Assembly (NCBI GenBank): GCA_047967505.1
Contig: CM106538.1
Length of the DNA stretch: 64,000 nucleotides
From: Dipteris shenzhenensis
Lineage: Eukaryota > Polypodiophyta > Polypodiopsida > Gleicheniales
Reading direction: 5' to 3' (one strand)
A program made the position numbers and the translations under genes. The notes under the pieces are model-generated. The model ran no database searches. It worked only from the letters and a program-made list of their open reading frames with translations, and had not been told where the DNA came from. Numbering within the stretch: the stretch's first letter is position 1; each line of letters starts with the position of its first letter. This document shows, in pieces, positions 38,105-48,227 of this stretch.

Positions 38105-38230
38105 TTTAATTCTTAAACCCTAAATCCTAAACCCTAAAAATATAATCATAAACACTAAACCCTAAACACTAAATCTTAAATCCTAAGCCCTAAATCCTTA
38201 ACCCTAAATACTAAACCCTAAACCCTAACC
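38105..38230. repeat. degenerate telomere-like CCCTAAA repeats, left arm
   Basis: Many CCCTAAA, CCTAAA and ACTAAA words. This segment is the reverse complement, with small differences, of 39331-39450. Confidence 0.85.
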
Positions 38231-39330
38231 TAAAATACAATCAAAATTTTATGATTTTTCTCGATTTGTACAACATGTTAGATATACCCCCAACTCAAGC
38301 AACACGTTGGGGGGTATATCCGACCTGTTGCACAAATCTAGAATTTTCTCGATTTGTGCAACAGGTCGGATATACCCCCCAACCTGTTGCTCAAGCAACA
38401 GGTTGGGGGATATACCTGCAACCTGTTGCTTAAGCAACAGGTTGGGGGGTATATCCAACCTGTAGCACAAATCGAGAATTTTCTCGATTTGTGCAATAGG
38501 TTGGATATACCCCCAACCTTGTTGCTCAAGGTTGGGGGGTATATCCTACCTGTTGCACAAATCGAGAATTTTTTCGATTTGTGCAACAGGTTGGATGTAC
38601 CCCCCAACCTGTTGCTCAAGCAACAGGTTGGGGGATATACCCACAACCTGTTGCTTAAGCAACAGGTTGGGGGGTATATCCAACCTGTTGCACAAATCGA
38701 GAATTTTCTCGATTTGTGCAAGAGGTTGGATATACCCCCAACCTTGTTGCTCAAGGTTGGGGGGTATATCCTACCTGTTGCACAAATCGAGAATTTTCTC
38801 GATTTGTGCAACAGATTGGATATACCCCCCAACCTGTTGCTTGAGCAACAGGTTGGGGTATATCCAACTTGTTGCATGAATCAAGTTGGATATACTCCAA
38901 CATGTTGCACAAATCGAGAATTTTCTTGATTTGTGCAACAGGTTGGATATACCCCCAACCTGTTGCACAAATCAAGAAAATTCTCGATTTGTGCAACATG
39001 TTGGAGTTACTCCCCAACCTGTTGCTTGAGCAACAGGTTGGGGGGTATATCCGACCTGTTGCACAAATCAAGAATTTTCTGGATTTGTGCAACATGTTGG
39101 ATATACCCCCCAACCTGTTGCTTGAGCAACAGGTTGCGGGTATATCCCCCAACCTGTTGCTTGAGCAACAGGTTGGGGGGTATATCCGACCTGTTGCATA
39201 AATCGAGAAAATTTTCGATTTGTGCAGCAGGTCGGATATACCCCCAACCTGTTGCTTAAGCAACAGGTTGGGGGTATATCTAACATGTTGCACAAATCGA
39301 GAAAAATCATAAAATTTTGATTGTATTTTA
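38231..39330. repeat. 1.1-kb array of nested hairpins forming one large palindrome
   Basis: About a dozen copies of two palindromes alternate. One is CCTGTTGC...GCAACAGG with a TCAA or TTAA centre, flanked by AACC/GGTTGGGGGG and TATATCC. The other is TTGTGCACAAATCGAG-type, with arms around AATT (ATCGAGAATTTTCTCGAT). The whole array is itself symmetric about 38780: its outer edges TAAAATACAATC (38231) and GATTGTATTTTA (39330) are reverse complements. ORFs of 110-190 codons here occur in both strands and are products of the repeats. Confidence 0.92.
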
Positions 39331-39720
39331 GGGTTAGGGTTTAGGGTTTAGTATTTAGGGTTAAGGATTTAGGGCTTAGGATTTAAGATTTAGTGTTTAT
39401 GATTATATTTTTAGGGTTTAGGGTTTAGGATTTAGGGTTAAAAATATAGGGTTTAGGGTTTAGATTTTAGGGTTTATGATTATTGTTTTAGGGTTTAGGA
39501 TTTAGGTTTTAAGGTTTAGTATATAAGATCATGAGCTTAGAGTGTAGAATCTAGGGTTTAGAATTGAGAATTAGGTTTTAGAATTTAAGTTATAGGGATT
39601 AGGATTTAAGGTTTAGGAATTATAACTATTATATAAGTTTAAGAGCTTAGATTATATAACCTAAGATTTAGGAAACTTTAGGATTTAAGATTTAGGGTGT
39701 AAGATTTAAGATATATAGAC
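39331..39720. repeat. degenerate telomere-like TTTAGGG repeats, right arm
   Basis: Begins GGGTTAGGGTTTAGGGTTTA and decays rightwards into TTTAGGATTTAGG variants. The first 120 bp mirror the left arm. Confidence 0.88.
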
Positions 39721-39802
39721 TATATAAAATATGCATTCTAAAGTATTTAGTTTAGATATATATAGACTATATGTTATATGCTTTCCAAAGTGTTTTGTTT
39801 AT

Positions 39803-40064
39803 AGGTATGATACATTGCAAAGGCTTTACTTTAAGTAAGTATAAGTCTACCTAGTCAAAGTAGGATCAAAGTATCCTACTGATTAGGGACAAGCACATAG
39901 GCTAAAAGCACACCGATTCATATTTTTTTACATTCATGCTGCATGGTGTATCAAAAGGTACGATCCTTTGCAAAGGCTTTACTTTAAGTAGTTACAAGCC
40001 TACCTACTCAAAGTATCCTACTGATTAGGAACAAGTACATAGGCTAAAAGCACACCGATTCGAA
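39803..40064. repeat. direct duplication of about 110-120 bp
   Basis: The block TTGCAAAGGCTTTACTTTAA...GCACACCGATTC occurs at about 39813-39921 and again at 39967-40063 with indels. Confidence 0.8.
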
Positions 40065-40198
40065 GAAGTGATGTATGCACACTGATTAGGAAGAAGTGCA
40101 TGGTGTATGAGAAGAAATGAAAAAGTATTTGATAAGAAATATTCGAAGAAATATATATTCCATATCATGGACATTCTAAGAAATATGTATTCCATATC

Positions 40199-40512
40199 AT
40201 GGATACCATGGATATCTGGTGCTTGCTAAAGTAAAAAAAAATGATATGGATGCAATGATAATGTAGTCTTCTAGATTCTATGGTTTTAAATACCTACCTT
40301 ACAAATACATTATCTAATTTTGCATTCTTTCGACTAACCAACAAGTATTATACACATGGAATCATGGATATCTGATGGTTACTAAAGTAAAAAAATGATA
40401 TGGATGCAATGATAGTGTAGTCTTCTAGATTCTATGGTTTTAAATAACTACCTTACAAATACATTATCTAATTTTTCATTTTTTGACTAACTAACAAGTA
40501 TTATACATATGG
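40199..40512. repeat. tandem duplication of about 160 bp
   Basis: The block ATGGATATCTG...ATGATATGGATGCAATGAT...ACAAGTATTATACA(C/T)ATGGA is present twice in tandem (about 40199-40362 and 40363-40512). Confidence 0.85.
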
Positions 40513-40980
40513 AATAAAAGCATACATGCTAAAAGTAAGTGTGTAAATTTTAATATTTTCTAAATTTTAAAATTAATTTAATTCTTTTATTGACTACTTT
40601 TTAAAATTGAAAGGTTATTAGTATATAATCTACATAATTTTAAATGTTATTAATGTATAATATTAATTATTTATATATTTATTTAAATTTATATAATAAT
40701 TAATTTATATTTATATTAGTTTTTAAGTTAATAATGTATAGAAGAGCAATATATTCACTAATTCTTCATTGTTTTAAGACTAAGTATTATATAAAGCACA
40801 TATGCTAGAAGATCTCCTTTCAATTTTTTTCTTAAATTAATGTATTTATATATTTATTTATATAATAATTATATAATATTTATATTAATTTATAGATTAA
40901 TAATATATATTTTTAGTAAAATTATATTTTAACATTAGTTAATAAAAATTTAATTAATTATATTATGGGGTAAAAATATT
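40513..40980. other. extremely AT-rich stretch
   Basis: Long runs of only A and T with ATTTATATAA-type words. No gene. Candidate for easily unwound or matrix-binding DNA, on composition alone. Confidence 0.5.
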
Positions 40981-41726
40981 ATAAATGGATTTCTTATATT
41001 AATAAAGTGTAGTGAGAAGAGTTTTTTGAAAAGATTTATGATTGAATTTTGTTTTGAAGTTGTTGCGTACGCAATAGGTAGGACATTTGAGTGGTTTTGA
41101 GATTGATAGAGATATTTGTAATAACGTGTAGTGAGAAGAGTTTTTTGGAGGATTTGTGGTAAAATTTTGTTTTGAAGTTGTTGCGTACGCAATAGGTAGG
41201 GAGGTTTGAGTGCTTTTGAGGTTGAGAGAGAAATGTGTTATAGATTTTTTTTTTTTTAAAAGGAGTTTTTTGGAGAGATTTATGATTGAATTTTGTTTTG
41301 GAGTTGTTGCGTACGCAATAGGTAGGGAGGTTTGAGTGGCTTTGAGGTTGAGAGAGAAATTTGTAATAGATTTTTTTTTTTGGTTGATGAGTTTTTTTGA
41401 GAGATTTATGATTAAATTTTGTTTTGAAGTTGTTGCGTACGCAATAGGTAGGGTTTGAGTGTTAAATTTTGTTTTGAAGTTATTGCGTATGCAATAGGTA
41501 GGGAGGGGTTGTGAGAGTTTGAGTTAAAGAGGAAAATTTATGGAAAAAAAGATTTAATGCTAAAATGGTTTTTTAAGTTGTTGCGTACACACAAGTTTTT
41601 TAGAAAAAAATCGGATTTGAAAAAAAATTCAAATTTATAAAAACTTGATTCTTAGAAGTTCTTGCGTACGCAACAACTCACCTCTTGCATCATTTTGAAA
41701 ATTTTTGCGAATCCTGCAACAGGTTG
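40981..41726. repeat. direct repeats centred on the palindrome TTGCGTACGCAA
   Basis: Units of roughly 118-126 bp (AAATTTTGTTTTGAAGTTG, then TTGCGTACGCAA, then TAGGTAGGGAGG and a GTTGAGAGAGAAAT tail) give cores at 41063, 41181, 41307 and 41433. A mutated core is at 41483, a half core at 41581, and an isolated core at 41662. The stretch ends with CCTGCAACAGGTTG at 41713. Confidence 0.9.
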
Positions 41727-41924
41727 ATGAGAGAAGAGAAGCGTGGAGTGTAAACGAATGATCTTTGAATGAAAGAGAGAATGAAGAATGTTCTACTTAT
41801 AGTGAACCTAAAAGAACTAAAAAAACCTTAAAAACTAAAAAAAGCGGACTTGACCTAAAAGCTATCCATTTCCTATAAAACTCTACTTCTCCTCATTCTG
41901 TCTCACAACTCTCTTATTCTCTTT

Positions 41925-43840
41925 CACAACTCTCTCCTGGAGCTCCACCACCTCTCCACTCAGGTACTCCCTCCCTCCCTCTTCTCCAACTTCCTCTCTC
42001 CCCTCCCCTTCCCGTCCCTTCCCCTCTCCTCCCGCTTCTCCCCTCCCTTCCCTTCCCCCTTCTCCTCTCCTCCCTCCCCAAGGCCCCTTCCCTTCCCATT
42101 GCCTGCTCCCTCCTCCTTCCGTCCCCTTCCTTCCCTTCCCCCTGTCGTCGCTACCCCGCTCCCACCCCCCTCCGCCCCCCTTCCCTCTTCTCCGCCCTTC
42201 CCACTCCCCTCCCTCCCTCCGTCCCGCCCTCCGCCGCACCCCCCTCCTGCCCTGTCGTTGACCCTTTGCCCCCCCTTCCCTTCGCCCTCCCCTCCGTCCC
42301 TCCCTCCCTGCCGCCCTCCCCCCCTCCGCCTCCCCCTTTCCTCCCCTCCGCCCCCAAGCCCCCCCTTCCCTTCGCCCTCACCCCCGTCCCTCCCTCCCTG
42401 CCGCCCACCCACCCTCCCCCCCTCCGCCTCCCCCTTTCCTCCCTCCGCCCCCAACCCCCCGCCCCCTCCCGCCCTCCCCACGCCCCCCCCCGCCGGCGCG
42501 CCCGCCCCCTTCCGTCGTCGGAAGGGGACGGGCGCACCGGGGGGGGGGCGTGGGGAGGGCGGGAGGGGAGGGGAGGGGGGCGGGCGTGCCGGGAGGGGGG
42601 GTTGGGGGCGTGGCGAGGGCGGGGCGGGCGCGCCGGGAGGGGGGCTGGGGGCTGAGGGAGGGGGGGGTGTGGGGAAGGGGAGGGGGGGCAAGGGCGCCCC
42701 CCCCCCACCTGTTGCGCACGCAACAGGTGGGGGGGGGGCGCCCTTGCCCCCCCTCCCCTTCCCCTCGCGCCCGCCCCCCCTCCCCTCCCGCCCTCCCCAC
42801 GCCCCCCACCGCGCACGGGGGGGGGCGTGGGGAGGGGGGGAGGGTCGGGCGTGGGGGGGGCGGGAGGGGAGGGGGGGCGTGGGTGGGGCGGGGGGCGTCG
42901 CGAGGGCGGAGGGGGGGCGGGCGCGCCGGGAGGGGGGGCTGCGGGGGGTGGGGAAGGGGAGGGGGGCGAGGGCGCCCCCCAACCTGTTGCGTGCGCAACA
43001 GGTGGGGGGGTCAATCCCCCCCACCTGTTGCGCACGCAACAGGTGGGGGGGCGGCCCCCCCCACCTGTTGCGTGCGCAACAGGTGGGGGCTTCCCCCTCC
43101 CCTCCCGCCCTCCCCACGCCCCCCACCGCGCGCCCGCCCCCCTTCCGGACGGAAGGGGGCCCGCCCCCCCCTTCCGAACGGAAGGGGGGGCGTGGCGTGG
43201 GGGGCGCGGGAGGGGAGGGGGGGCGTGGGTGGGGCGCGGGGGGGCGTGGCGAGGGCGGAGGGGGGGCGGGCACGCCGGGAGAGGGGGCTGTGGGAGGCGG
43301 GGTGTGGGGAAGGGGAGGGGGGCGAGGCGCCCCCCAACCTGTTGCAACAGGTGGGGAGCTTCACCCCACCCGCCCCCCTTCCCTCCCATCCGCCCATCCC
43401 TCCCGCCTTCCCCTTCCCTCCCCCAACCCCTCCTTCCCGCCCCCCGCGCGCCTGTCCCTCTCCCCTCCGCCCCCACGTGCCCTCCCCTCCGCCCCGTTCC
43501 CTCCCCTCCAACCCTCGCACACCCCCGTCCTCCCCACGCCCCCGCGCGCGCGTTGAGAGGGGGGTTGGGGGCGGAGGGAAGGGGGGGTGGGGGAGCGCGA
43601 GAAAGGGAGGGGGGCATCGATGCCCCCACCTGTTGCGCACGCAACAGGTACCCCTCGCCCCCCTCCGCTTCCCTCCGCCCGCCCGACCCCCGCTCCTTCC
43701 TTCCCTTGCCCCTCCCCTTCCCTCACCACATGCACACACACGTGTGGAGAGGGAAGGGGAGGGGCAAGGGAAGGGGTGTGGGGAAGGAGCAAGGGGGAGG
43801 AGGGCGGGCGGAGGGAAGAGGTGGGCGTGGGTGATTAAAA
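41925..43840. repeat. GC-rich low-complexity block with CCTGTTGC/GCAACAGG hairpins
   Basis: Almost entirely G and C, pyrimidine-rich to about 42490 and then alternating C-rich and G-rich blocks with many G-runs. Perfect palindromes such as CCTGTTGCGCACGCAACAGG occur at about 42708, 42983, 43024, 43064 and 43629, with a shorter one at 43338. Hairpins also form around CCTTCCGTCGTCGGAAGG (42509) and CTTCCGGACGGAAG (43141). The 200-500 codon ORFs in several frames on both strands are composition artefacts. Confidence 0.9.
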
Positions 43841-44012
43841 TAAACTAACTAATTAAAATAAAATAATTTAAAAAAATATTTTATTTTAAAAATTAAAAAT
43901 AAATAAAACTTAAAAAATATTTAATTAAAAATTTATTTAATATTTTGAGTTTGAAAATCATTGTATTTCTCATTTTTTATTTTTGATTGTTTTTCAGAAA
44001 ACTATAGCTTTC
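43841..44012 (+). promoter_or_regulatory. AT-rich leader with candidate 3' splice site
   Basis: After the GC-rich block the sequence turns abruptly to A/T. TTGATTGTTTTTCAG at about 43983-43997 looks like a plant intron acceptor, so the gene that follows probably has an untranslated first exon upstream. Confidence 0.4.
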
Positions 44013-47000
44013 ATGGCTTCCAGTTTTGGTTCCAAGGTGTCTTTCAAATACCTTGAACATGCTTGGTATTTTATGGAGCGGAAATCAAAGTATTTTTTGG
44101 TGATCACTTCAGAGAACATATCAAGCCCGAAATATTCTGCAGAGGCAGTAAGAAATGGTGGCATGGTATCAAACATCAATATTAAAGAAAACAATTTAAT
44201 AGAAATTGTGTGCCAAGGAAAGAATGACGAGGTGGTTTACAAGTTACGAGTTACTCCGAAGCACTTCTTGAAACCGTTACCAGATTCAATTGAGGGATCC
44301 CAAGAATTACTTAATGCCTTAGAAGCATTGAAGAAAATGTGGGATGCATTTCCAAGTGGTGGTGTTGAACCTTCAGGGGCATTAATTATGCCATCTATTC
44401 AAGTACCGTCAATATCTGTGGCGGTAACTCCGATAACTCCAACAAGTGTAACTACAGTATCTCCAACTGTACCTATGCCATCGACTGCTGCAACTACAGG
44501 AACAAGAAGGAGTGATCGTGGAGTAGACTCAAGTGCTATAGCTATTCCTAGAAAGAGAGCAAAAATAACTCCTACTCCACGTGGAGATCGCTCAAGTGCA
44601 GGCTATTTAAAACCTGGCGAAAAATTGGATAGCGATGAAGAGAAAGATCAGCAAGAAGAAGATACAAGTCTCGAAGACTTTTCTATAAGTGTGGCGGACT
44701 TACATCCTCCAGAGGATGAGGGATACATTTGGGGATTTTCACAATTCAGCGTGGCCACAATGCTTATTGATCGAGCTTCATTGTTCACAAATCAAAGAAA
44801 GCTCGATAAGATATTTGCACGCAAATTGTATGAAGATACAAGGAAAACAAGAACTCCCGTTGCCACTAATATCACTCTTCGTCCTATGGCGTTTAAGAGA
44901 CTTCAAGAAGATGATCCCACATTGCCTGATGTCACATTTCAAAAGCGCGTGGACTTTCTTGATGCTTTTGAGAACTTTAGAAAGAGTGACTTTGTTCGTG
45001 GAGAGGCTTTGTATCAAAGCCGATATGGGAGTGACATCGAGAAGAGATACATGCTGGCAAAGAATAGATTCTTAGAAAGATGTAGGTTTGAGCCCATTGA
45101 TGGGCAACACTTTTGTGAGGCTTGCAGGATCGCCCTTGATGAGGGAAGAAAAGGAAACTTGCCACAGATTGAGTGGATGGAAAAGTTTCAACGGGTCATT
45201 TGTCATATATGCATATTTAATGATGACTCGAAGTACATTCTAGAATCAGAGAGGCTGAACTCTGCTCCATTTAGGTTGAAAAAAAGCTCTTCTCTTTCTG
45301 AGATCTTGATAAAGGCAAGGGAGTTATGGATGGGCTGTGGAAAGCCACAAACAGTGAAGGGCAGGAGACCTACATCAGAGTACATGACAAAGAGGACTCG
45401 GTTCTATAGATGCTTGAAAGGTGTTGTAAGCAATACGCAAGGCATACCAGGTAACAAGGTTGAGGCAAAGGATTTGAACACCGCTGTTGCAAGATATAGG
45501 GATGTTACCTGCATTGTCTTCCGTGAGGAATCAGTGTTTCAGAGCATCGTGGATGTTTGCCAAGCATATGAAACAGGAAAGATATCCTTTGAGGCACCAG
45601 AGCACATTGCAACTCAGAGGAAAGAAATAAAGAAACCGATGTCTATTGTTTGGTGGAGAGCTTTAAGGTTTGTTCCAGATGCAATAACAGAAGAAGTATG
45701 CAAGAAGATCCTAAGTGGTGACTGCTTCTTTGGAAAGAAGAGCAAGCATAGCAACTTAGATGAAGTGGTCACCCGAATGATTCAAAGTGAGGCTGCTCTC
45801 TCGGCACTATTATTTTTATTGAAATCTGATGATGAGTTAGCTGGCAAGTCAATTGATGTGGATAAGAAGAAAGCACTTAGCCTAGGTCAACTCCTTGATA
45901 AAACATGGGCTAGAAAGTGGTTGGCTTCAATGGATGCAGATGCCACACCAACAAAGGATCTAAGAGCTAAAATGCCAAAGGTTGTTGAGACAGAATATAT
46001 GGACATTAAGAAAAAGGCCTTGCAGTCCAGTACGCAAGGTAGAGCAATTGGTGGTTTAGATGATGGTTCTTCATTCAGCTTCTCTTATGATATCCTGCTA
46101 TCAGAGAATGATACAAAATTTGCACACATCAATGGCATTGATACGGAGCATTTCATAACAATGAGCGGTCATGCTTGGGAGAAGCCATGCGTATTTTTCA
46201 TAAATGAATTGCAAGACCTTGCAGTGTCACAGATAGTTGAACTTGTGCGGTTTATTGTTGAAGGTCCTATGGCAGATAAGAAAAGATCAACGTTGGTCCT
46301 GTTCGTGACAGAATCACAAAGGGATGCCCTATATGCGAGTTTGACATCTTCATTTGGGTATTTACTTTCAAAAGTATACCATGGTATAGTCCTGCGTAAT
46401 CATATGACTGTCTTGGAAGGCACTGCCATTCAAGTCTTGCAGCCTTTCTTGATGTGCTTCTTATCGAGGGGTGGTGGTAATCTAATCCAAACTCCTTTAA
46501 GGACTCTCGAGCTTCATTACTTTGAGGACCATAAGGTTAAGCTTGATGCAGCAATGGTGGATTACAGAAAGCCGATGGATCCTGATGTGATACTAGAGAT
46601 GACAAAGAATTTATTGAATGATGGGTGGGAAGTAGCATTGTATCGAATGGGTTTTGCTGCTGAGAAATTGCTACGGCAAGGTAAAAATGTAAATGTTATT
46701 GATACCCCCCATCAAATTGAGTTCTTTGACACATATTACAGTTGCACTACTTTCTTTGAGGAGGAAAATGTCAAAGAAGAGGGTAGTGAGTCTGAGGGTG
46801 ATGATTCTAGCTCAGGTGATGATGAGGATGAAAGCTCTGCATCCGATGACTTACGGCAAGAAGAAATCCGCACAAAGAATAAGGGTGATCAATTGTCAAC
46901 TAGAGTCAAGGAGGTTCCACTCATCATACGGGAAGGTTCACGGCAACAAGAAGTTACAGTAGTACAGCACGTCACAGGTAAAGGTAAGGCTAAAGAGGTG

Positions 47001-47417
47001 GAAGCACTTCCCTTAAAATTAAAAGTGAGAAAGGCACCCTTGATCTTGGATGAAGGACAGGCAAGTGGATCGATCTTGGGTGAAGGACAGGCAAGTGGAT
47101 CAAGCAAGGAAGCCTTACTCAAAGAAGGTATGGACGAGGCAAAGCATGACCAGGAGGAGTTACCAGGAGGCATAGATGGTTCTTCAACCATGACCTTACA
47201 GACTCCAGAGCAGCCTACTAGTCAGGAACCTAGTAGCCAGGTCCCTACTTACCAAGAACTTGGTCATGAGACTCTAGAGCAGCCTACTAGTCAGGTGCTT
47301 GGAACTGAAGAGCAAACTAGTAAGGACCTTGCTACTGAGACTCCAGTCTTAGAGCAGCCTATTAGTCAGGACCCTGGTAGTCAAGGGCCTGGCATTGAGG
47401 ACATTGGTACTGAGTAA
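44013..47417 (+). CDS. 1,134-residue protein of unknown family, second gene of the nested transposon
   Basis: Uninterrupted ORF. I choose the ATG at 44013 (MASSFGSKVSFKYLEHAWYF) because an acceptor-like TTTTTCAG lies just upstream; an in-frame ATG at 43983 is alternative. Layout: folded N-terminus to about 105; Ser/Thr/Pro linker with TRRSDRG and a basic RKRAKITPTPRG patch (possible nuclear signal, about 165-195); acidic segment DSDEEKDQQEEDTS; large central region (about 225-905) with HFCEACRIALDEG...CHICIF cysteines that could bind metal; acidic tail EGDDSSSGDDEDESSASDD; C-terminal repeats of EQPTSQ type. I recognise no known domain. As the divergent partner of a transposase-like gene it may be an accessory DNA-binding or regulatory protein, which is inference. 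An open frame of this length in a repeat desert implies recent selection or recent arrival. Confidence 0.75.
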   Translation: MASSFGSKVSFKYLEHAWYFMERKSKYFLVITSENISSPKYSAEAVRNGGMVSNINIKENNLIEIVCQGKNDEVVYKLRVTPKHFLKPLPDSIEGSQELLNALEALKKMWDAFPSGGVEPSGALIMPSIQVPSISVAVTPITPTSVTTVSPTVPMPSTAATTGTRRSDRGVDSSAIAIPRKRAKITPTPRGDRSSAGYLKPGEKLDSDEEKDQQEEDTSLEDFSISVADLHPPEDEGYIWGFSQFSVATMLIDRASLFTNQRKLDKIFARKLYEDTRKTRTPVATNITLRPMAFKRLQEDDPTLPDVTFQKRVDFLDAFENFRKSDFVRGEALYQSRYGSDIEKRYMLAKNRFLERCRFEPIDGQHFCEACRIALDEGRKGNLPQIEWMEKFQRVICHICIFNDDSKYILESERLNSAPFRLKKSSSLSEILIKARELWMGCGKPQTVKGRRPTSEYMTKRTRFYRCLKGVVSNTQGIPGNKVEAKDLNTAVARYRDVTCIVFREESVFQSIVDVCQAYETGKISFEAPEHIATQRKEIKKPMSIVWWRALRFVPDAITEEVCKKILSGDCFFGKKSKHSNLDEVVTRMIQSEAALSALLFLLKSDDELAGKSIDVDKKKALSLGQLLDKTWARKWLASMDADATPTKDLRAKMPKVVETEYMDIKKKALQSSTQGRAIGGLDDGSSFSFSYDILLSENDTKFAHINGIDTEHFITMSGHAWEKPCVFFINELQDLAVSQIVELVRFIVEGPMADKKRSTLVLFVTESQRDALYASLTSSFGYLLSKVYHGIVLRNHMTVLEGTAIQVLQPFLMCFLSRGGGNLIQTPLRTLELHYFEDHKVKLDAAMVDYRKPMDPDVILEMTKNLLNDGWEVALYRMGFAAEKLLRQGKNVNVIDTPHQIEFFDTYYSCTTFFEEENVKEEGSESEGDDSSSGDDEDESSASDDLRQEEIRTKNKGDQLSTRVKEVPLIIREGSRQQEVTVVQHVTGKGKAKEVEALPLKLKVRKAPLILDEGQASGSILGEGQASGSSKEALLKEGMDEAKHDQEELPGGIDGSSTMTLQTPEQPTSQEPSSQVPTYQELGHETLEQPTSQVLGTEEQTSKDLATETPVLEQPISQDPGSQGPGIEDIGTE
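47050..47410 (+). repeat. coding repeats at the C-terminus of the unknown protein
   Basis: A 36-bp duplication (GGTGAAGGACAGGCAAGTGG type, 47049-47102) and further on several copies of GAGCAGCCTACTAGTCAGG coding EQPTSQ. They probably form a disordered tail. Confidence 0.75.
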
Positions 47418-47574
47418 CATGTTGGCTAACGGCTTTGTAATCACAAGTTTTGAACTTCTATGTAAAGCTAATATCTAATGAAAAGTTTACTACTTTTTTT
47501 ATTTCTTTACTCTCATTATTATGTATAAAGATTGTTTATGAGGGCCATTTTATACTTAACGGTGTTTTTTAATA

Positions 47575-48135
47575 CCAAGTGTGGTGTATATGTACACTAC
47601 TTACACATAAAAGGATTTATCTACACTACCTTTCTAAGGGCTTTATGTACACCACCTTTCTAAAAGAAATGGTGATAAAGGTGTGTGCACACCACTTATA
47701 CATAAAGGTGTTTATTTACACCACCTTTCCAAGAGAATTGGTCATGTATTGGTCATCTATTGATGTTCTTACGTGATTATGAAGATGTTTATGTAGACCA
47801 CTTTGTAAGAGAATTGGTCATCTATTATTGGTCATGTATTGATGTTCTTAGGTGATAGTTGCTCAATTCACAAGAAGTTATAAAGATGTTTATGTAGACC
47901 ACTTTGCAAGAGATTTTTGTGAAGTTATGAAAATGTTTATGTAGACCCCTTTGTAAGAGATTTGGTTATGCATTGATTTTTGTGAAGTTATGAAAATGTT
48001 TATGTAGACCCCTTTGTAAGAGATTTGGTTATGCATTGATGTTCTTAGTACTTAATTATTAAATCTTTTGTTTTGAGTTGGCAAATCTAGTTCAAAATCA
48101 TTAAATCTTTTGTTTTGAGTTGGCAAATCTAGTTA
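47575..48135. repeat. right subterminal repeats
   Basis: Palindrome-like GTGGTGTATATGTACACTAC (47581) and GGTGTGTGCACACC (47681), and several TACACCACCTTTC words, echo the left-end GGTGTATAGATACACC motif. Then come three copies of ATGTTTATGTAGACC(A/C)CTTTG and two of a 35-bp block ending GTTGGCAAATCTAGTT. Confidence 0.8.
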
Positions 48136-48155
48136 AAAAACAACATTACTAGTAT

Positions 48156-48227
48156 ATTCAAAATTTTTGGACTGTTTTTTAGTCCATTTCTCAAATTGGA
48201 CTTTACACAAGTCCAAAAATTTTGAAT
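48156..48227. repeat. right-end foldback (extra internal TIR copy)
   Basis: An 18-bp part of the TIR (ATTCAAAATTTTTGGACT) recurs at 48156-48173 facing the terminal copy at 48210-48227. Between them lie AGTCCA and TTGGACTT. The right end can therefore form a hairpin and carries four TTGGACT-type motifs, candidate transposase binding sites. Confidence 0.75.

Noticed and set aside
38338-39310. ORFs of 110-190 codons within the hairpin array, both strands
   Set aside because: They arise from translating a palindromic repeat; the same peptides appear on both strands.
38231-39330. CRISPR-like array of repeats and spacers
   Set aside because: Repeats are palindromic, of variable spacing, and have no unique spacers; the setting is a plant nuclear transposon and no cas gene is present.
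38030-39720. True telomere or chromosome end
   Set aside because: The repeats are degenerate, internal to a transposon, and sequence continues on both sides.
42099-43848. Long ORFs of 200-500 codons on both strands in the GC-rich block
   Set aside because: Stops are simply rare in nearly pure G/C sequence. The translations are Pro/Gly/Ala/Arg low complexity in several frames at once.
44689-47191. ORFs of 60-130 codons in other frames of the large plus-strand gene
   Set aside because: Shadows of the 1,134-residue frame; no independent motif.
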